10,119 nt of DNA from Chitinophagaceae bacterium (lineage in GTDB: Bacteria > Bacteroidota > Bacteroidia > Chitinophagales > Chitinophagaceae): NCBI GenBank assembly GCA_947472635.1, contig CANJDY010000073.1, forward strand, positions 1 to 10,119, written 5' to 3'. Position numbers and translations under genes: made by a program. Shown here piece by piece: positions 1 to 7,680 of the stretch; the stretch's first letter is position 1, and the number at the start of each line of letters is the position of its first letter. The notes under the pieces were generated by a model. That model did not search any database, was not told where the DNA came from, and saw nothing but the letters and a program-made list of their open reading frames with translations.

Positions 1-1
1 A

Positions 2-2971
2 GGCCAGCGCTTACTTACCACATTGCCTACTATCAGTCGCAGTATTACTGATTTCACTAGACTTACCCCACAGGCAAATGGTAATAGCATTGGAGGAAGA
101 GATGGACGATATAACAATGTTACCATTGATGGAGCCAATCTAAATAACAATTTCGGTTTAAGTGCAGACGCTTTGCCAGGAGGAGGTAACAACCCGATTT
201 CACTGGATGCCATTGAAGAAATAAGCGTAAATATTGCACCTTCTGATGTAAGACAATCTAATTTTACCGGAGGAAATATTGTAGCGGTTACTAAAAGTGG
301 TACCAATACATTTAAAGGATCTGTGTACACTTATTATAAAGACCAAAGTTTAATTGGTACCAAAGTAGGTAACCTAGATATTGGAACTCAAACCAATCAA
401 AAAACAAATATTTATGGTGGAACTTTTGGTGGACCTATCATCAAAAATAAATTATTCTTTTTTGTGAATGGTGAATATGAAAAAAAGGGCCTGCCCTACG
501 GAACCAACTACCGACCAAAAGGTGGATCTCCAAGCACACTCACTTCTAACGTTAGTGTAGATTCTCTGAAGAGGTTTTCGGACTATTTAAATAACACCTA
601 TCAATATAAAACTGGTGCCTATGATAATTTTGAAAACTTTAAAACTGAAAATTATAAAATACTAGCCAAATTAGATTGGAATATCAATTCTGTACATAAG
701 GTTACGGCAAAGTATAGTGAAATGGTTAGCACAAATGATCAATTATTAAACTCTACTAGTGTTCCAAATAGCGGAACTTCTGGAGCAAATGTCTGGACAT
801 CAGTTGCTCGTAATGGAGCTAATGCGTTTTCATTTGAAAATTCAAACTACGCTTTTAAGGATATAGTAAGGTCTGGGGCTGTTGAGGTAAACAGCAACTG
901 GAAGGGTAGATTCTCTAATCAGTTGATTGCTACCTATACGAAAATTCAAACTACCCGTAGTACCCAAAGTAGTATATTCCCTTTCATCGATATTATTGGT
1001 GACCCATTGAAAACTGGTGCTGCCGCAACCTATGCAGGAGGAGCAAAAAATAATGTAATGAGTGCAGGTACTGACCCTTATACAAGAAACAATGATGTAA
1101 AGAATGATATCTTCAACATCACTGAAAATTTCAATATTTACGCAGGTAAACATACTGTTACAGTAGGTGGAGCTTACGAACAGCAATACGTGGGTAACCA
1201 ATATATGCCAGCAGCATCCAGTTATTACACGTACGGTTCTTTAGCTGAATTTATGGACCCAGCAGCTCATCCAATTGCCTTTGCCTTAACTTACTCAAGG
1301 GTTCCTGGTAATGATGCTCCTTATGCGGCGGAATTGAAATATGGTCAAATGAGTTTTTATGCTCAAGATGAAGTAAATCTAAGTTCAAACCTTAAAATAA
1401 GCTATGGTATTCGTGCAGATAAACCAACCTATCCTAGCAATCCAATTGAAAACGCTTCCATCACAGCTTTAAGCTTTAATAACAAGAATGGGGTACCAAC
1501 GAATTATTCAACCGGTAAATGGCCTACCCCCACTTTCTATTTTTCACCCAGAGCTAGCTTCCGTTGGGATGTAGCAGGAGATAAAAAATTGGTAATTCGT
1601 GGAGGGACCGGTATTTATACTGGCAGAATTCCTTTTGTATATTTAACCAATATGCCTACCAATGCAGGTGTATATCAATATGGTGCACTTGCTAGTGCGA
1701 CACAATTATCTCAAATCACTTTTAACAAGGATCCTAAGGCATGGCAGTCTGTATTTTCAACCCCTACGCCTACGCCTCCATCTGGTGGTTTTGTGCTAAT
1801 AGATCCCAACTACAAGTTTCCACAAGTTTGGAGAACCAATGCTGGATTTGACCAGAAATTTAACCATGGTCTTACCCTTTCAATGGATTTGATGTATACC
1901 AAAGATTTGAACGCTACGGTTATGCGCAATGCAAATGAAGCGGTTCCTACTAGTTTCGTAAACCTTGGTGGCAACTATAGACCAAGTTTTGCAACTGACG
2001 CAAGTACATCAAGAAGAATAAACAATAATTACTCTAATGCAATCATACTGGAAAATGCCAAAGGGGGAGGAGCGTTCTCCTTTACTACCCAAGTATCCAA
2101 GGCATTCAACAAAGGTTTCTACGCTTCATTAGCCTATACCCTTAGTTCTGCTATGGATTACACGGCTAATCCTGGTACAACCGCAGCTACTACCTGGTCA
2201 AGTAATTATACGAGGGGATCACAAAATGATTTAGAGCTTTCTTATTCAAACTTTGCTGCACCACACCGTTTTGTAGGAACTTTCTCTTACAGAAAAGAAT
2301 ACTTCAACCACTTGGCTACCACCTTCTCTTTATTTTATGAAGGGTCACAATACCAAAGTGGAAGACTTAGCTATACGTATGGCTCTGCAGGTGGTACAGC
2401 TCCTACAGGTTTCAAAAACACAGCGGATGTCAATTTTGATGGTAATAGCTCGGACCTAATGTACATTCCAAAATCTCCATCTGACATCACTTTCATTCCC
2501 CTAACCGTGGGTACTGGTGCAACTGCCGTTACTTACACTGCAGCAGAACAAAACAATGCCTTCTTTGCATTCGTAGCCCAGGATAAATACCTGCGTAAGC
2601 ATATGGGACAGGTTGCTGAAAGAAATGGTGGTCAATATCCATTCTACCACAGAGTAGATGCAAGTATCCGTCAGGATATTTTCACTAATATTGGAGGAAA
2701 AAGAAATACGTTGCAGCTTACTGCAGATTGCTTTAACTTCCTTAACCTAATCAGCAAAAACTGGGGTTTAAGAGATTATGCACCTGTATTCAGCCCGCTA
2801 AGGGCTACCAAAAATGCAACCACTGGAGAAGTTAGATACCAGTTAGCAACCTATACACCGAATGGTGCTGTTGCTGGTTCAAACCCAATACTAGTTGATA
2901 AAACTTTTATACCTAGTACCTCTACTTCAAGTACCTGGAGTTTGCTAATAGGACTTCGTTACATATTTTAA
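2..2971 (+). CDS. Oar-like TonB-dependent outer-membrane receptor, 5' partial
   Basis: This is the C-terminal 989 residues of a TonB-dependent receptor; the reading frame is open to the left edge, so the TTG at 23 is not the real start. Seen: the end of the plug domain occupies about residues 8-107, with DFTRLTPQ, a TIDGANLNN segment and the typical plug end GGNIVAVTKSGTN near residues 90-102. GGPIIKNKLFFF at about 143-154 marks the first barrel strands, as in Oar-type receptors. Alternating aromatic strands continue to a C-terminal RYIF, whose final Phe is the usual outer-membrane assembly signal. The missing N-terminus should hold a signal peptide and a carboxypeptidase-regulatory-like domain. 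A short Pro/Thr repeat (STPTPTPPSGG, bases about 1758-1790) probably sits in a surface loop. Family knowledge: such proteins import, or in some Oar cases help export, large substrates with energy from TonB-ExbBD. No SusD-like gene follows, so a SusCD glycan pair is unlikely. The substrate is unknown. Confidence 0.93.
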   Translation, partial: GQRLLTTLPTISRSITDFTRLTPQANGNSIGGRDGRYNNVTIDGANLNNNFGLSADALPGGGNNPISLDAIEEISVNIAPSDVRQSNFTGGNIVAVTKSGTNTFKGSVYTYYKDQSLIGTKVGNLDIGTQTNQKTNIYGGTFGGPIIKNKLFFFVNGEYEKKGLPYGTNYRPKGGSPSTLTSNVSVDSLKRFSDYLNNTYQYKTGAYDNFENFKTENYKILAKLDWNINSVHKVTAKYSEMVSTNDQLLNSTSVPNSGTSGANVWTSVARNGANAFSFENSNYAFKDIVRSGAVEVNSNWKGRFSNQLIATYTKIQTTRSTQSSIFPFIDIIGDPLKTGAAATYAGGAKNNVMSAGTDPYTRNNDVKNDIFNITENFNIYAGKHTVTVGGAYEQQYVGNQYMPAASSYYTYGSLAEFMDPAAHPIAFALTYSRVPGNDAPYAAELKYGQMSFYAQDEVNLSSNLKISYGIRADKPTYPSNPIENASITALSFNNKNGVPTNYSTGKWPTPTFYFSPRASFRWDVAGDKKLVIRGGTGIYTGRIPFVYLTNMPTNAGVYQYGALASATQLSQITFNKDPKAWQSVFSTPTPTPPSGGFVLIDPNYKFPQVWRTNAGFDQKFNHGLTLSMDLMYTKDLNATVMRNANEAVPTSFVNLGGNYRPSFATDASTSRRINNNYSNAIILENAKGGGAFSFTTQVSKAFNKGFYASLAYTLSSAMDYTANPGTTAATTWSSNYTRGSQNDLELSYSNFAAPHRFVGTFSYRKEYFNHLATTFSLFYEGSQYQSGRLSYTYGSAGGTAPTGFKNTADVNFDGNSSDLMYIPKSPSDITFIPLTVGTGATAVTYTAAEQNNAFFAFVAQDKYLRKHMGQVAERNGGQYPFYHRVDASIRQDIFTNIGGKRNTLQLTADCFNFLNLISKNWGLRDYAPVFSPLRATKNATTGEVRYQLATYTPNGAVAGSNPILVDKTFIPSTSTSSTWSLLIGLRYIF

Positions 2972-2990
2972 TCAATAACTAATTTTTAGC

Positions 2991-3024
2991 AAAGGCAGCC
3001 TTATTTATAAGGCTGCCTTTTTTT
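2991..3024 (+). terminator. Rho-independent terminator after the TonB-dependent receptor
   Basis: A perfect 13-base-pair stem, AAAGGCAGCCTTA (2991-3003) with its complement at 3008-3020, encloses a TTTA loop. A run of seven T (3018-3024) closes it. It starts 19 bases after the receptor stop codon and separates the receptor from the downstream cassette. Confidence 0.92.
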
Positions 3025-3129
3025 ATTCAAATAAGCTGCCTCCTTTTACCTAAGCTGGCAGCCTACCCAAGCGATTGGCTATAAAAAATTCTATTTATGC
3101 AAAGGCATTCACCCCTAACCCTTAATAAG

Positions 3130-3137
3130 TATCTTTG
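3130..3137 (+). promoter_or_regulatory. Possible Bacteroidota -7 promoter element (TAnnTTTG)
   Basis: TATCTTTG matches the TAnnTTTG -7 consensus of the Bacteroidota primary sigma factor. It is downstream of the receptor terminator and about 97 bases upstream of the preferred start of the ligase gene, a sensible place for the cassette promoter. I see no convincing TTTG -33 element at the usual distance, so the call rests on the -7 match and position. Transcription would begin near 3144, upstream of both candidate start codons. Confidence 0.35.
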
Positions 3138-3233
3138 GTAAAGTTTATTAAATGAGCAGGGGTAAAATCAATGGATACCTGCAAAAATAAAATTTATCCA
3201 TTCAGTCATTATCCATTAGCAATTACTTACACC

Positions 3234-4346
3234 ATGTCTAATATTTCTTTTAAAAGTTTTACGGTAGGGGTTGAGGAAGAGTATATGGTTTTGGATCCCA
3301 GCACCAGGGAACTAAAAAGCCACGAGCAACGAATTGTTCAGGAGGGGCACAAAATCAGTAAGGACAAGGTGAAGGCAGAAATGCACCAGGCAGTGGTGGA
3401 AGTGGGCACAGATATTTGTAAGGATGTGGAGGAAGCCTTTATCGACGTATCTACCCTCCGCAAAACGATTAGCGGTATTGCCGACGGCCTGGGCTATACC
3501 ATTGGCGCCTCCGGCACCCATCCCTTCAGTCACTGGGAAAGCCAGTTGATAACAGACCACGCGCGGTACAATGAAATGGTAAATGAATTTCAAGAGGCCG
3601 CCCGAAGCAATCTTATTTTTGGCCTCCATGTGCATGTAGGTATGGAGAATAGGGAGATGGCGATTCATATTGCCAATTCGGCCCGCTATTTTTTACCCCA
3701 TGTATATGCACTTAGTACCAACTCGCCTTTTTGGGAAGGCAGGCATACCGGGTACAAATCATTTCGCACCAAGGTATTTGATAAATTTCCCAGAACGGGC
3801 ATACCGGATCATTTTGAAAATATTCAGGCTTATGAAAACTATATTGCGCTGTTGGTAAAAACCAATTGTATTGATAATGCAAAAAAAATATGGTGGGATA
3901 TTCGAGTGCATCCCACGTTCAATACCGTAGAATTCCGTATTTGTGATATCCCCCTTACCGTTCATGAAACCATTGCCATTACTGCTCTTTTTCAGGCAAT
4001 CTGTGCAAAACTGTATCAATTAAGAAGTCAAAATTTAAATTTCATGATGTACTCAAGGGCACTCTTAAATGAAAATAAGTGGCGTGCCAGCAGATATGGT
4101 ATTGATGGCAATATGATTGACTTCGGAAAAGAAAAAGAGGTAAACACTAGAATACTTATTTATGAATTACTCGATTTTGTGGATGATGTGGTACCCCATT
4201 TAGGAAGTCGCCATGCAATCAATTACGTTCACAAAATATTGGAAAAAGGTACAGGGGCAGATCAGCAATTGAAAGTATACCAGGATACCAACAGCCTTGT
4301 GGAGGTAGTTGATTTTATACAGAAAAAGTTTTTGGATGGAATATGA
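3234..4346 (+). CDS. GCS2/YbdK-type carboxylate-amine ligase
   Basis: This is a 370-residue ligase of the glutamate-cysteine ligase 2 family, close in length to E. coli YbdK (about 372). Family members use ATP to join a carboxylate, often of glutamate, to an amine, and YbdK has weak glutamate-cysteine ligase activity. Seen: VGVEEEY at 11-17 (acidic metal/ATP-site residues), GTHPF at 94-98, FGLHVHVG at 129-136, WWDIRVHP at 220-227, VEFRICDIPLT at 232-242 and KWRASRYG near 282-289; these fit the family in order. I chose ATG 3234 because the match begins about ten residues before GVEEEY, as in YbdK. An in-frame ATG at 3171 would add 21 residues with no family counterpart, but it has an AGGGG sequence 8 bases upstream, so the longer form stays possible. 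It is first of four collinear genes; the next starts 52 bases on. The amine substrate is not known, and a role in glutathione synthesis is not implied. Confidence 0.9.
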   Translation: MSNISFKSFTVGVEEEYMVLDPSTRELKSHEQRIVQEGHKISKDKVKAEMHQAVVEVGTDICKDVEEAFIDVSTLRKTISGIADGLGYTIGASGTHPFSHWESQLITDHARYNEMVNEFQEAARSNLIFGLHVHVGMENREMAIHIANSARYFLPHVYALSTNSPFWEGRHTGYKSFRTKVFDKFPRTGIPDHFENIQAYENYIALLVKTNCIDNAKKIWWDIRVHPTFNTVEFRICDIPLTVHETIAITALFQAICAKLYQLRSQNLNFMMYSRALLNENKWRASRYGIDGNMIDFGKEKEVNTRILIYELLDFVDDVVPHLGSRHAINYVHKILEKGTGADQQLKVYQDTNSLVEVVDFIQKKFLDGI

Positions 4347-4398
4347 TTTCAATTATCAGTATACAACAAAATCGTTTGTGAAATAAAAAACTTTAACC

Positions 4399-5232
4399 AT
4401 GGAACCAATTCAAAAGCAAGGGCTACGAATTGCCATTTTAGATTTATATAACGGAGTAGCTAACCAGGGTATGCGATGTATCCGGGAAATACTGCAACAG
4501 TTGTGTGAAAACCAACAGCTGGAAATAACCTGGGATGAATATAATGTTAGGCAAAAAATGGAATTACCCAATCTGTCGTACGATATTTTTATTTCTAGCG
4601 GTGGCCCTGGGAGTCCCTTGGAAACTGAGGGGTCGGAATGGGAAACGAACTATTTTAATTGGCTTACGCAAATAGAACAATGGAATAATGAAGAAGGGAA
4701 TACCCGGAAAAAATATATTTTCTTTATTTGTCATTCCTTTCAATTAGCGTGTAGACATTATAAAATCGGTAATTTATGTAAAAGAAAAAGTACTGCATTC
4801 GGTATTTTTCCAGTCCATTTACTAAGCGATGGAAAGGATGAGCCTGTTTTTAAAGAAATGCAAGACCCTTTTTATGCAGTGGACAGCAGAGACTACCAAG
4901 TAATAGAACCGAACCAGCAACAACTTCAAAGTATAGGTGCCAGCATTTTAGCAATCGAAAAAGAAAGGCCGCAGGTATTGCTGGAAAGGGCCATCATGGC
5001 GGTACGTTTTAATGCGTACATGATCGGTACCCAGTTTCATCCCGAAGCGGATGCTGCCGGTATGAGTTTATACCTGCAAACCAATGAGAAAAAGAAAACT
5101 GTAATTGAAAATTACGGGTTGGAGAAATGGGAACAAATGATTACCCACTTAAATGATCCGGATAAGATCGTATTCACCAACGCGCATATCCTTCCTAATT
5201 TTTTATTGATTGTCAGTAAGCGCTTGAGTTAG
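4399..5232 (+). CDS. Class I glutamine amidotransferase-like protein (GuaA/GATase1 fold)
   Basis: A 277-residue cytoplasmic protein with a triad-type glutamine amidotransferase domain, which in this family releases ammonia from glutamine for a partner synthetase. Seen: IAILDLYNG near the N-terminus (strand 1), ISSGGPGSP at 65-73 (oxyanion loop), FFICHSFQLAC at 108-118 with the candidate nucleophile Cys111, and GTQFHPEAD at 210-218 with His214 and Glu216. All three triad residues are therefore present. The nucleophile motif is unusual: families such as GuaA and CarA have GxCxGxQ, but here the two glycines are Ile and Ser (I-C-H-S-F-Q), while Cys and Gln remain. No synthetase domain is fused; the C-terminal 60 residues look helical and are not recognised. 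Its place between two probable ligases suggests that it either supplies ammonia to one of them or acts as a peptidase or hydrolase on gamma-glutamyl compounds. Substrate use is unproven. Confidence 0.85.
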   Translation: MEPIQKQGLRIAILDLYNGVANQGMRCIREILQQLCENQQLEITWDEYNVRQKMELPNLSYDIFISSGGPGSPLETEGSEWETNYFNWLTQIEQWNNEEGNTRKKYIFFICHSFQLACRHYKIGNLCKRKSTAFGIFPVHLLSDGKDEPVFKEMQDPFYAVDSRDYQVIEPNQQQLQSIGASILAIEKERPQVLLERAIMAVRFNAYMIGTQFHPEADAAGMSLYLQTNEKKKTVIENYGLEKWEQMITHLNDPDKIVFTNAHILPNFLLIVSKRLS

Positions 5233-5400
5233 CGGATGAAAGAGGAAGGCCCCGCATTGCGTTTTTTAAGGGAATGCTTTTGAGAACAGCAGATTGTATA
5301 AGGGAGCTTGCAACAGGCAAATGACAGGATTTGCAATTAATTATGTTTAATTTTAGCTGGAGCAGTAAAAAGATCGACCAATAAATCACCATTTTAAATA

Positions 5401-6591
5401 ATGCAAAAGGAATTACGAAATAGATTCAATGACCAATTTACGGAAGAAAAATACCAGGCCTACCTGTCACAAATTGAAGACCTATCTCCGGGAACGCTAG
5501 ATTTCACCATCGCGGAAACACCTGTATTTATTCCAAAGGATTTTACCAATAAAATGCTGGCAACGGGTGAGCATATTATAGACACCCTACTAGAACCCCG
5601 CTTTGACGCAATCACTGAAAGGGCTATTCCCAAAGACCTAACCATTGCTAACGAAAATAAATATCCCGATTTTATAGCATTTGATTTTGGCATCTGCGAA
5701 AATAAACAAGGTGAAACAGAACCGCAATTAATAGAAATGCAGGGGTTCCCTTCTCTATTTTGCTTTCAGGCACTTCATGCTTCTATTACTACCCCCTATG
5801 CAGCTGTTCCGGATACGCATAGCGCTTACCTTAATGGATACACGCAGGAAACCTATTTCCAATTACTAAAGGAAATGGTAGTAGGGGATTTGGATCCTTC
5901 CAATGTAATTCTGCTAGATATTTATCCGGAAAAACAAAAAACAAGGATTGATTTTTATTGTGCAGAAAATGTGCTGGGCTTAAAAACAGTATGCCTAACG
6001 AAACTAGTTGGCGAAGGGAATAAATTATTTTATGATTTGCATGGTAAAAAAACAGCGGTCAAAAGGATTTATAACCGCCTCATTTTTGATGAACTCGCTC
6101 AACAAAAAGACTTGGGAGACAGCATCAATATCTTCCATCCTTGGGAAGTGGAGTGGATTTCACACCCCAACTGGTTTTATCGAGTAAGTAAGTTTACCCT
6201 ACCCTTTCTTCAACACCCCTATATCCCCACCACTTATTTTCTCAATGAGCTAAAGGCCGTGCCTGCAGATCTGAACAACTATGTATTGAAGCCGCTTTTT
6301 TCCTTTGCTGGAATGGGAGTAGTGATTGATGTAACCCTTGCTGATATTGAAAAAATATCCGATCCGGAAAACTGGATACTGCAAAAAAAAGTAACGTACG
6401 CTCCCGTAATAATTACGCCGGAAGAACCTGCAAAGGCTGAAATTCGTTTGTTTTATTTTTGGAAAAAAGGCTGGAGCAGGCCAAAAGCAGTATTCAATTT
6501 AGCAAGGCTAAGCAAGGGTAAAATGATTGGCACCCGATACAATGAAAATAAAAAATGGGTTGGTGGCACGGTGGCCTATTTTGAAAAATAA
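5401..6591 (+). CDS. Divergent ATP-grasp-like protein, function unknown
   Basis: A 396-residue soluble protein with no signal peptide or membrane segment. I do not recognise a named family with certainty, but several segments look like an ATP-grasp ligase of the circularly permuted type related to glutathionylspermidine synthetase. Seen: FIAFDFGICENKQ followed by LIEMQGFPSLF at 91-120 (an acidic pair and E-x-Q resembling substrate/metal contacts), VKRIYNRLIFDEL at 220-232, NYVLKPLFSFAGMGV at 293-307 (Lys297 then a Ser/Gly-rich loop as in the ATP-binding part), WILQKKV at 325-331 (hinge-like) and AEIRLFYFW at 346-354 (Glu/Arg pair). The order KP-loop, ILQ, E-x-R fits an ATP-grasp core. If correct it forms an amide or peptide bond through an acyl-phosphate. 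It lies 168 bases after the amidotransferase and 51 before the next gene. The start follows an A/T-rich leader without a Shine-Dalgarno site, common in this phylum. The ATP-grasp assignment is an inference. Confidence 0.6.
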   Translation: MQKELRNRFNDQFTEEKYQAYLSQIEDLSPGTLDFTIAETPVFIPKDFTNKMLATGEHIIDTLLEPRFDAITERAIPKDLTIANENKYPDFIAFDFGICENKQGETEPQLIEMQGFPSLFCFQALHASITTPYAAVPDTHSAYLNGYTQETYFQLLKEMVVGDLDPSNVILLDIYPEKQKTRIDFYCAENVLGLKTVCLTKLVGEGNKLFYDLHGKKTAVKRIYNRLIFDELAQQKDLGDSINIFHPWEVEWISHPNWFYRVSKFTLPFLQHPYIPTTYFLNELKAVPADLNNYVLKPLFSFAGMGVVIDVTLADIEKISDPENWILQKKVTYAPVIITPEEPAKAEIRLFYFWKKGWSRPKAVFNLARLSKGKMIGTRYNENKKWVGGTVAYFEK

Positions 6592-6642
6592 AACCCTTCC
6601 CTTATTACCGCCCTTTCTTAACTATTAATAAAAAAAATTAAA

Positions 6643-7644
6643 ATGAAACTAGGTTTATATAGATTTAATTACTTTTTTGGGCAACTACAACCCATGCTCA
6701 TTATAGCCGGAAAGCAAAAAAACCCTGCCTTATGGTTGTACCGAAATAATGCCCGCAGTCCATTATTTATGCTAGAGGCCTTGGCAAAATTGTATAGCAG
6801 CCTTCATAATAAGAAAAAATTTACGAAGATTGAATCTCATTTTAAATTATTAGAAGACACCCTTGGGGCAATTGATTATTATGATGTGGCTGCAAAAGAG
6901 CTGGCAAAAAATAAAAAAATACCCAGTTCCATTATTCACTATCTGCATGCCCAAAGCAGAGAGAAAATTCAACAGCTCAATGAAATACTCATTGAACAGG
7001 ATTGGCTATCCCCCGACAAGAGCCGAATCAATAAAATTCAAAAAAAATTGCTTGAGATTCGCTGGCAAAAAGAAGCAACTGAAGTAAAGGAAATAAATGA
7101 ATTTTACGGGGAGTCAATTTATCACATCTCATCTTTTATACAGGGTATAAATTATCAATTTTCGGAGTTGGAGTCGGAGGTACATGAACTTCGCCGTAAG
7201 TTACGTTGGCTAAGTATCTATGCACAGGCAACAAGGGGAAGTATACAAAGCAGAAAACAAAAAAAAGCAGCTCCACATTTAAAAAAATATTGCATCCCTG
7301 CAATCACCAGCTCTGCATTTAATAAAATGCCCAACCCGGGAAAGGCGAAATACGTCCTTTTATTGGATCAGCAATATTTTTACTCCCTGAGTTGGCTGAT
7401 TGAAGAGCTGGGTATAATAAAGGATAGTGGATTGCATATCCTAGCCATAAAAGAAGCACTACAACAAACAAGTTCCATTACCGAAGCGGAAGCTTATAAA
7501 AAAACATACCAACTGCTTGGGAAACAACATCCAACATTGCCAACGATTCTTGAAAATGCGAGCAAGATTTGTAAAACTTTTTTTACAGAACAGAATCTTG
7601 AACATTTGGTAATGGGAATAGAAAAGACACCATTAGTTGTATAA
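6643..7644 (+). CDS. Helical protein resembling a CHAD domain, function unknown
   Basis: A 333-residue basic, predicted mostly helical cytoplasmic protein, last of the four-gene cassette. I do not recognise it with certainty. Two stretches resemble the two halves of a CHAD domain (conserved histidine, alpha-helical; known to bind polyphosphate): an N-terminal helix NNARSPLFMLEALAKLY (35-51) followed by LEDTLGAIDYYDV (70-82), which mirrors the CHAD 'R..lR.L' helix and 'L..LG..rD..v' turn, and VHELRRKLRWLSIYAQ (180-195), which fits the second-half 'H.LR...K.LRY' motif including the His181. A lysine/arginine-rich stretch follows (204-215). The last 100 residues (LLLDQQYFYSLSWLIEELG onward) are helical and unassigned. 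The start has an A-rich leader with no Shine-Dalgarno match. A strong terminator begins 3 bases after the stop. Gene reality is well supported by length, spacing and codon pattern; the CHAD resemblance is only a reading of motifs. Confidence 0.6.
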   Translation: MKLGLYRFNYFFGQLQPMLIIAGKQKNPALWLYRNNARSPLFMLEALAKLYSSLHNKKKFTKIESHFKLLEDTLGAIDYYDVAAKELAKNKKIPSSIIHYLHAQSREKIQQLNEILIEQDWLSPDKSRINKIQKKLLEIRWQKEATEVKEINEFYGESIYHISSFIQGINYQFSELESEVHELRRKLRWLSIYAQATRGSIQSRKQKKAAPHLKKYCIPAITSSAFNKMPNPGKAKYVLLLDQQYFYSLSWLIEELGIIKDSGLHILAIKEALQQTSSITEAEAYKKTYQLLGKQHPTLPTILENASKICKTFFTEQNLEHLVMGIEKTPLVV

Positions 7645-7646
7645 AA

Positions 7647-7680
7647 AAAGCCTCCATCTAGATGGAGGCTTTCTATTTTT
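7647..7680. terminator. Bidirectional Rho-independent terminator between convergent genes
   Basis: Bases 7647-7672 form a perfect 26-base palindrome; each arm reads AAAGCCTCCATC and the centre is CTAG. The + strand continues with TTTCTATTTTT. On the - strand the stem is followed by a run of seven T (complement of 7643-7649). It can therefore end the four-gene cassette (stop at 7644) and the convergent DsbA-like gene (stop at 7679), which lie only 34 bases apart. Confidence 0.92.

Noticed and set aside
23..25. TTG as the start codon of the TonB-dependent receptor
   Set aside because: The frame stays open to base 2 and the protein begins in the middle of a plug domain, so the gene is simply cut by the window edge.
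2972..3233. A SusD-like gene or small gene expected after a TonB-dependent receptor
   Set aside because: The receptor is closed by a strong terminator and no open frame of note follows before the ligase gene; Oar-like receptors commonly stand alone.
5233..5400. A possible promoter (TTTG at 5330-5333 with TAATTTTA at 5348-5355) and a weak hairpin (GCATT ... AATGC) in the gap before the ATP-grasp-like gene
   Set aside because: The spacing of 14 bases is shorter than expected for Bacteroidota promoters, the -7 lacks the final G, and the hairpin has only 5 base pairs. An internal promoter here stays possible but is not supported.
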